A stretch of 9,489 bases of DNA from JAWLGW01 sp964569055 (GTDB lineage: Bacteria; Planctomycetota; J058). How positions within the stretch are numbered: position 1 is the first letter of the stretch; each line of letters opens with the position of its first letter. Below are positions 7,394 through 9,489 of this stretch, piece after piece. The notes under the pieces were generated by a model. It worked only from the letters and a program-made list of their open reading frames with translations. It had not been told where the DNA came from and ran no database searches. Where the stretch lies: NCBI GenBank assembly GCA_964569055.1, contig CAZMSZ010000294.1, positions 1 through 9,489 of the forward strand. The letters are read 5' to 3'. A program made the translations under genes and the position numbers.

Positions 7394-8617
7394 GTGACCC
7401 TCCTCCGCCTCTCGGCCGCGAGCCTCCTGGGCGCCGCGCTCCTCGCCGGCGCGCCCGCCTGGGCGACCAACACCGACGAGCGCGCCGAGCTGCAGGTCAC
7501 CTTGAAGGACGGCACCACCCTCGAGGGGCGGCTGGAGTGGAGGTCGACCAAGCTGTTCGTGCGCGGCTCGCGGACCAAGAAGGCCGAGTACGCCGAGATC
7601 GCCTCGATCGGCCTGGTGCCCGAGAGGCCGCTCGAGGTCCGGCTCGCGCGCTACGAGCGGCGCTCCAAGCGGGTGGACGAGGGCGACCCCGAGGCCTGGG
7701 TCCGCCTGGCCGAGTGGTGCCGGCGCGAGGGCATGAGCGAGCAGGCGGAGGCCGCGTTCGCGCGCGCGCTCGCGCTCGACCCCGAGCGGGAGGAGGCGCG
7801 CTGGGCGCAGGGCGAGCTGAAGGACGCGAGCGGGGCCTGGGTCCCCGCGGCGCAGGTCCTGCGCGACCGGCGCGCCGAGGTCCGCGCCGGCGACCTCGAC
7901 GGCCTGGTCGACCTCGCCCGGTTCTGCCTCGAGCACGAGCAGCGCCGCGCGGCGCTCGACCTGCTGTGCGAGGTGCTGCGCGCGGACACCTACCACGAGC
8001 GCGCGCTGCGGTTGATCAAGCCCATGACCGACGCCTACCGCCAGCAGACCGCGCCGCTGCGCCTCCCGGTGCGCGGGCGCTGGCGGGCCAGCACCGACCG
8101 GGCGCGCCACCACCAGCGGAAGGGCTACGCGGTCTACGCCCTCGACCTCAACAAGGTCGACGCCGAGGGCGAGATCGCGCGGGGCCGGGGCCGGAAGCTG
8201 GAGGACTACTACGCCTTCGGCGACCCGTTCTACGCCGTCGCGGCGGGGAAGGTCGTGGAGGTCCGCGACGGCTTCCCCGACAACGCGATCGGCAAGATCG
8301 GGGACCGGTTCGAGAAGCACAACGGCGTCTCGATCGACCACGGCAACGGCGAGTACTCGTGGTACGTCCACGCCAAGAACGGCTCGATCGTGGTCGAGGA
8401 GGGCGACCTCGTCGAGGCGGGCCAGAAGCTGGGCGAGGTCGGCAACAGCGGCGGCTCGGCCGTGCCGCACCTCCACTTCACCCTGATCGCGTATCGCGGC
8501 CTGTCGGTCCCGTGGTGCTGCGACGACTACCGCGTGATCGCGCCCGACGGCACGGCGATCCCGGTCACGCGCGCCTGGCCGAGCGAGGGCTGGACCCTCG
8601 AAGCGCCCCAGGAGTAG
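7394..8617 (+). CDS. Exported TPR protein with M23 (LytM-type) metallopeptidase domain
   Basis: The 407-residue product has a signal peptide, residues 1-24 (hydrophobic LLRLSAASLLGAALLAGAPAW, cleavage after AWA), so it acts in the periplasm or envelope. A small beta domain at 30-75 (ELQVTLKDGTTLEGRLEW) is followed by TPR-like helices at 98-210 (AAFARALALDPEREEARWAQGEL). The M23 domain spans about 225-407: H239/H240 and D251 (YALDLNK), H326 in WYVHAKNG, the GDLVEAGQKLGEVGNSGG stretch, and HLHF (H359, H361). These are the expected zinc ligands and catalytic His of LytM/lysostaphin-type endopeptidases, so peptidoglycan cross-link cleavage is likely. GTG 7394 is the only in-frame start after the TAA at 7382-7384; the GGAGG at 7388-7392 is just one base away, which is unusually close. 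The phosphoesterase gene follows after 4 bases, suggesting an operon. Confidence 0.92.
   Translation: MTLLRLSAASLLGAALLAGAPAWATNTDERAELQVTLKDGTTLEGRLEWRSTKLFVRGSRTKKAEYAEIASIGLVPERPLEVRLARYERRSKRVDEGDPEAWVRLAEWCRREGMSEQAEAAFARALALDPEREEARWAQGELKDASGAWVPAAQVLRDRRAEVRAGDLDGLVDLARFCLEHEQRRAALDLLCEVLRADTYHERALRLIKPMTDAYRQQTAPLRLPVRGRWRASTDRARHHQRKGYAVYALDLNKVDAEGEIARGRGRKLEDYYAFGDPFYAVAAGKVVEVRDGFPDNAIGKIGDRFEKHNGVSIDHGNGEYSWYVHAKNGSIVVEEGDLVEAGQKLGEVGNSGGSAVPHLHFTLIAYRGLSVPWCCDDYRVIAPDGTAIPVTRAWPSEGWTLEAPQE
8610..8614 (+). promoter_or_regulatory. Shine-Dalgarno site for the metallophosphoesterase
   Basis: AGGAG overlaps the last codons of the M23 gene and lies 7 bases upstream of GTG 8622. It supports that start and translational coupling with the gene upstream. 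Confidence 0.65.
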
Positions 8618-8621
8618 CGCG

Positions 8622-9489
8622 GTGGAGGTCGCCCACCTCTCGGACGTGCACGTGCCCGCCCCCCGCCACGCGCGGGCGCGCTGGCACGAGTACCTCAACA
8701 AGCGCTGGATCGGCGGGCTGAACCTGCTGCTGCACCGCAAGCACCCCGAGGAGCTGCTCGAGGCCGCGGTGGCGGACATCGCGCGCCACCCGCCCGACCA
8801 CCTGGTCGTGACGGGCGACCTCAGCAACCTGGCGCTCGACGGCGAGTTCGCGCGCGCGCGCGAGCACCTCGACGCGACGAACGTCCCGCCCGAGCGGGTG
8901 TCGCTGATCCCGGGCAACCACGACGCCTACGTGGCCAGCGCCTACCGCCAGCGACGCTTCGAGCGCGCGTTCGCGCCCTACGTGGGCGGCGAGGACGTGG
9001 TGTGGCCGCGCGCCCAGACCGAGGGCGAGGTGCTGTTCGTCTCGACCAACAGCTCCGAGCCGACCCCCTGGTTCACGGCCCACGGCCGGCTCGGCCCCGA
9101 GCAGCTCGCCGAGGTGGAGCGGCTGCTGCGCGAGAGCGAGGCCGCCTTCAAGGTGGTGCTCGTGCACCACCCGCCGCTCCTCGGCACGGGCAAGCTCGAC
9201 GGGCGCTGGCGGCGCAACCGCGACGGGCCGGCCCTGGTCCGGATCTGCCAGGAGAGCGGCGCGGACCTGATCCTGTGCGGCCATACCCACGTGCCGTTCC
9301 GCTACGTGGTCCCCGGCGGGGCCAAGCCGCTCCACGTGATCTGCGGCGGCTCCACCACCTACCCCGTCAAGGAGGTCGGGGTGGGGGGCACCTACAACCG
9401 CTACACGATCGAGGGCGGGCGGCTGGCGAAGATCGAGGTCCGGGCCTTCGACCCCGCGCTGGGGGCGTTCCGCACCCTACGCGAGGACG
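8622..9489 (+). CDS. Calcineurin-type metallophosphoesterase, C-terminus beyond the window
   Basis: The frame is open at the right edge, with 289 codons visible from GTG 8622. All five metal-site blocks of the fold are intact: SDVH (D8, H10), GDLSN (65-69), PGNHDAY (97-103, with N99, H100, D101), VHHPP (181-185) and CGHTHVP (219-225). The order, spacing and N-terminus VEVAHLSDVHVP match the Icc/CpdA-like class of dinuclear metal phosphodiesterases, but substrate cannot be told: cyclic nucleotides, nucleotide lipids or phospholipids are all possible. No signal peptide is visible, so it is probably cytoplasmic. The product is likely near full length, as family members usually have 270-350 residues. 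It follows the M23 peptidase gene by 4 bases and probably shares its transcript, linking it to envelope biology by context only. Confidence 0.93.
   Translation, partial: MEVAHLSDVHVPAPRHARARWHEYLNKRWIGGLNLLLHRKHPEELLEAAVADIARHPPDHLVVTGDLSNLALDGEFARAREHLDATNVPPERVSLIPGNHDAYVASAYRQRRFERAFAPYVGGEDVVWPRAQTEGEVLFVSTNSSEPTPWFTAHGRLGPEQLAEVERLLRESEAAFKVVLVHHPPLLGTGKLDGRWRRNRDGPALVRICQESGADLILCGHTHVPFRYVVPGGAKPLHVICGGSTTYPVKEVGVGGTYNRYTIEGGRLAKIEVRAFDPALGAFRTLRED

Overview
This is a very GC-rich stretch (third codon positions almost always G or C) from a Gram-negative-type bacterium. It encodes several lipoproteins and signal-peptide proteins, a LytM-type endopeptidase, and an NtrB/NtrC-like sigma-54 signalling pair. 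Bacterial caspase-fold proteins, FG-GAP lipoproteins and TPR-type secreted proteins together suggest a Planctomycetota- or Myxococcota-like organism. This is inference: no rRNA or other marker gene is present. No tRNA, CRISPR array, insertion sequence or transposase was found.

Layout. (1) Positions 1-2811, minus strand: a tandem-repeat single-pass membrane protein (2254-2811), a lipoprotein (1438-2148), a caspase-fold protein (412-1329) and an FG-GAP/VCBS-type lipoprotein cut by the window edge (1-415). The last two overlap by 4 bases. The lipoprotein and caspase frames are the same frame, separated only by one TGA at 1438-1440. The coding signal runs uninterrupted across it, so the two may be one lipoprotein-caspase gene carrying a nonsense change or a sequencing error. 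Both catalytic positions of the caspase fold are substituted (His to Phe, Cys to Ser), so it looks like a pseudo-caspase. (2) 2963-4060, plus strand: a secreted helical protein of unknown function, divergent from the repeat protein. (3) 4083-7157, minus strand: a tight operon of a soluble PAS histidine kinase, a sigma-54-dependent response regulator with a GAFSGA loop instead of GAFTGA, and a small two-helix membrane protein. Both junctions have exactly three bases (CCC) between stop and start. (4) 7394 to the right edge, plus strand: an exported TPR/M23 (LytM) peptidase with intact zinc ligands, followed 4 bases later by a calcineurin-type metallophosphoesterase cut by the window end.

How the parts may work together. 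The kinase and regulator form a complete cytoplasmic phosphorelay, but I found no correctly spaced -24/-12 promoter in the divergent gap, so its targets are probably elsewhere. The 1-2148 genes look like an envelope-anchored cluster in which a catalytically dead caspase fold could serve as a binding module. The M23 peptidase and phosphoesterase form a separate envelope/signalling unit. The most unusual content is the split lipoprotein/pseudo-caspase frame and the 16-residue repeat protein; I cannot show that either is a new system.
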